DNA from: Euryarchaeota archaeon UBA40
Lineage (GTDB): Archaea; Thermoplasmatota; Poseidoniia; Poseidoniales; Thalassarchaeaceae
Direction of reading: 5' to 3'
NCBI GenBank assembly: GCA_002506875.1
Contig: DAYJ01000023.1
Span: 1 to 23,492 of the forward strand
DNA: 23,492 nucleotides
A model generated the notes under the pieces. It saw only the letters and a list, made by a program, of their open reading frames with translations, was not told the DNA's origin and searched no databases. How positions within the stretch are numbered: the stretch's first letter is position 1; every line of letters begins with the position of its first letter. A program made the translations under genes and the position numbers. Below, piece after piece: positions 23,266 to 23,492 of the stretch.

Positions 23266-23492
23266 ATGCAGCCTGACCCTGAAGATGACCCTTTTGCCAG
23301 TGCAGCGACTGATTTTCAGAACGCTATCGACTCTTTTCAGACGAGTCTTGACAACGACAAAGCAAGGGCTGAACCCGCTCCTGTAATGAGTCAGCCCGTG
23401 CAAGCCGCTGCACCAGATCCAATCCCTCAAACCCCTGGTCCAACACCTACCACCTTCACAGGTATGCCCTCACAGCCAGTTCCAGGAAGTAT
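23266..23492 (+). CDS. Start of an acidic, Pro/Gln-rich protein (3' end outside window)
   Basis: An ATG at 23266 opens a frame that stays open for 75 codons to the right edge. The product begins MQPDPEDDPFASAATDFQ, continues with an acidic stretch around DSFQTSLDNDKARAEP, and becomes rich in Pro, Gln, Ala and Thr (from about residue 36). Such low-complexity N-termini in this kind of archaeon often precede a membrane or zinc-ribbon domain, which cannot be seen here. No SD is present; the TATA-like element about 40 bases upstream would give a short leader. The frame is supported by being uninterrupted and by its non-random composition. An opposite-strand frame over the same bases (23182-23430) lacks recognisable content. 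Function unknown. Confidence 0.6.
   Translation, partial: MQPDPEDDPFASAATDFQNAIDSFQTSLDNDKARAEPAPVMSQPVQAAAPDPIPQTPGPTPTTFTGMPSQPVPGS

Noticed and set aside
23182..23430. 82-residue minus-strand frame at the right end
   Set aside because: No family features, and it overlaps the more convincing plus-strand frame from 23266.

Overview
The window looks like a chromosomal segment of a planktonic euryarchaeon, most likely Marine Group II (Poseidoniales, Thermoplasmatota). This is inferred, not proven. Archaeal signatures are a multi-OB replication protein A with its partner Rpap, an archaeal-type FAD synthetase and lumazine synthase, a geranylgeranyl-reductase-family flavoprotein, and TATA-box or leaderless promoters next to purine-rich Shine-Dalgarno (SD) starts. 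Several genes are of bacterial type (RNase PH, two-domain riboflavin synthase, a HemC-fold protein), a mixture typical of that lineage. Genes are densely packed. No stretch above 300 bases lacks a gene, and I see no IS element, CRISPR array, integrase, rRNA or phage module.

Layout. (1) 2-3607, isoprenoid/quinone area: the end of a UbiE/MenG-like methyltransferase converges on a two-gene operon of long-chain polyprenyl synthase and geranylgeranyl-reductase-like flavoprotein. Divergent from these is a strongly altered HemC (porphobilinogen deaminase) homologue. (2) 3709-5391: a triple-SAP, helical, probably DNA-binding protein. (3) 10965-5392, minus strand: six co-directional genes, namely RPA large subunit, Rpap, a small beta-rich protein, two T2SSF/TadC-like membrane proteins and a CpaF/TadA-type secretion ATPase. 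(4) 11196-14726, plus strand: M14-type zinc hydrolase, tandem gamma-glutamylcyclotransferase-fold protein, MoaB/MogA, RNase PH, tRNA-Phe. (5) 15868-14729, minus strand: endonuclease IV-like TIM barrel. (6) 16021-19590: a very large secreted, membrane-anchored animal-type haem peroxidase with seven FG-GAP/VCBS calcium repeats and an ASPIC/UnbV domain. (7) 19635-21806: tightly coupled ribB-ribL-ribE-ribH. (8) DoxX-like membrane protein, thioredoxin reductase, and the start of a Pro/Gln-rich gene that runs off the right end.

How the genes fit together. The left part suggests prenyl chain synthesis, saturation and ring methylation of a quinone or lipid. The right part supplies flavin (riboflavin to FAD) beside a flavin-dependent thioredoxin reductase and an extracellular haem peroxidase, so a redox theme is plausible. 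The most unusual arrangement is a single-stranded-DNA-binding module placed directly upstream of a Tad-like secretion motor, without a visible pilin or prepilin peptidase. A structured, K-turn-like hairpin lies in the divergent region upstream of RPA and is not explained by any protein gene.
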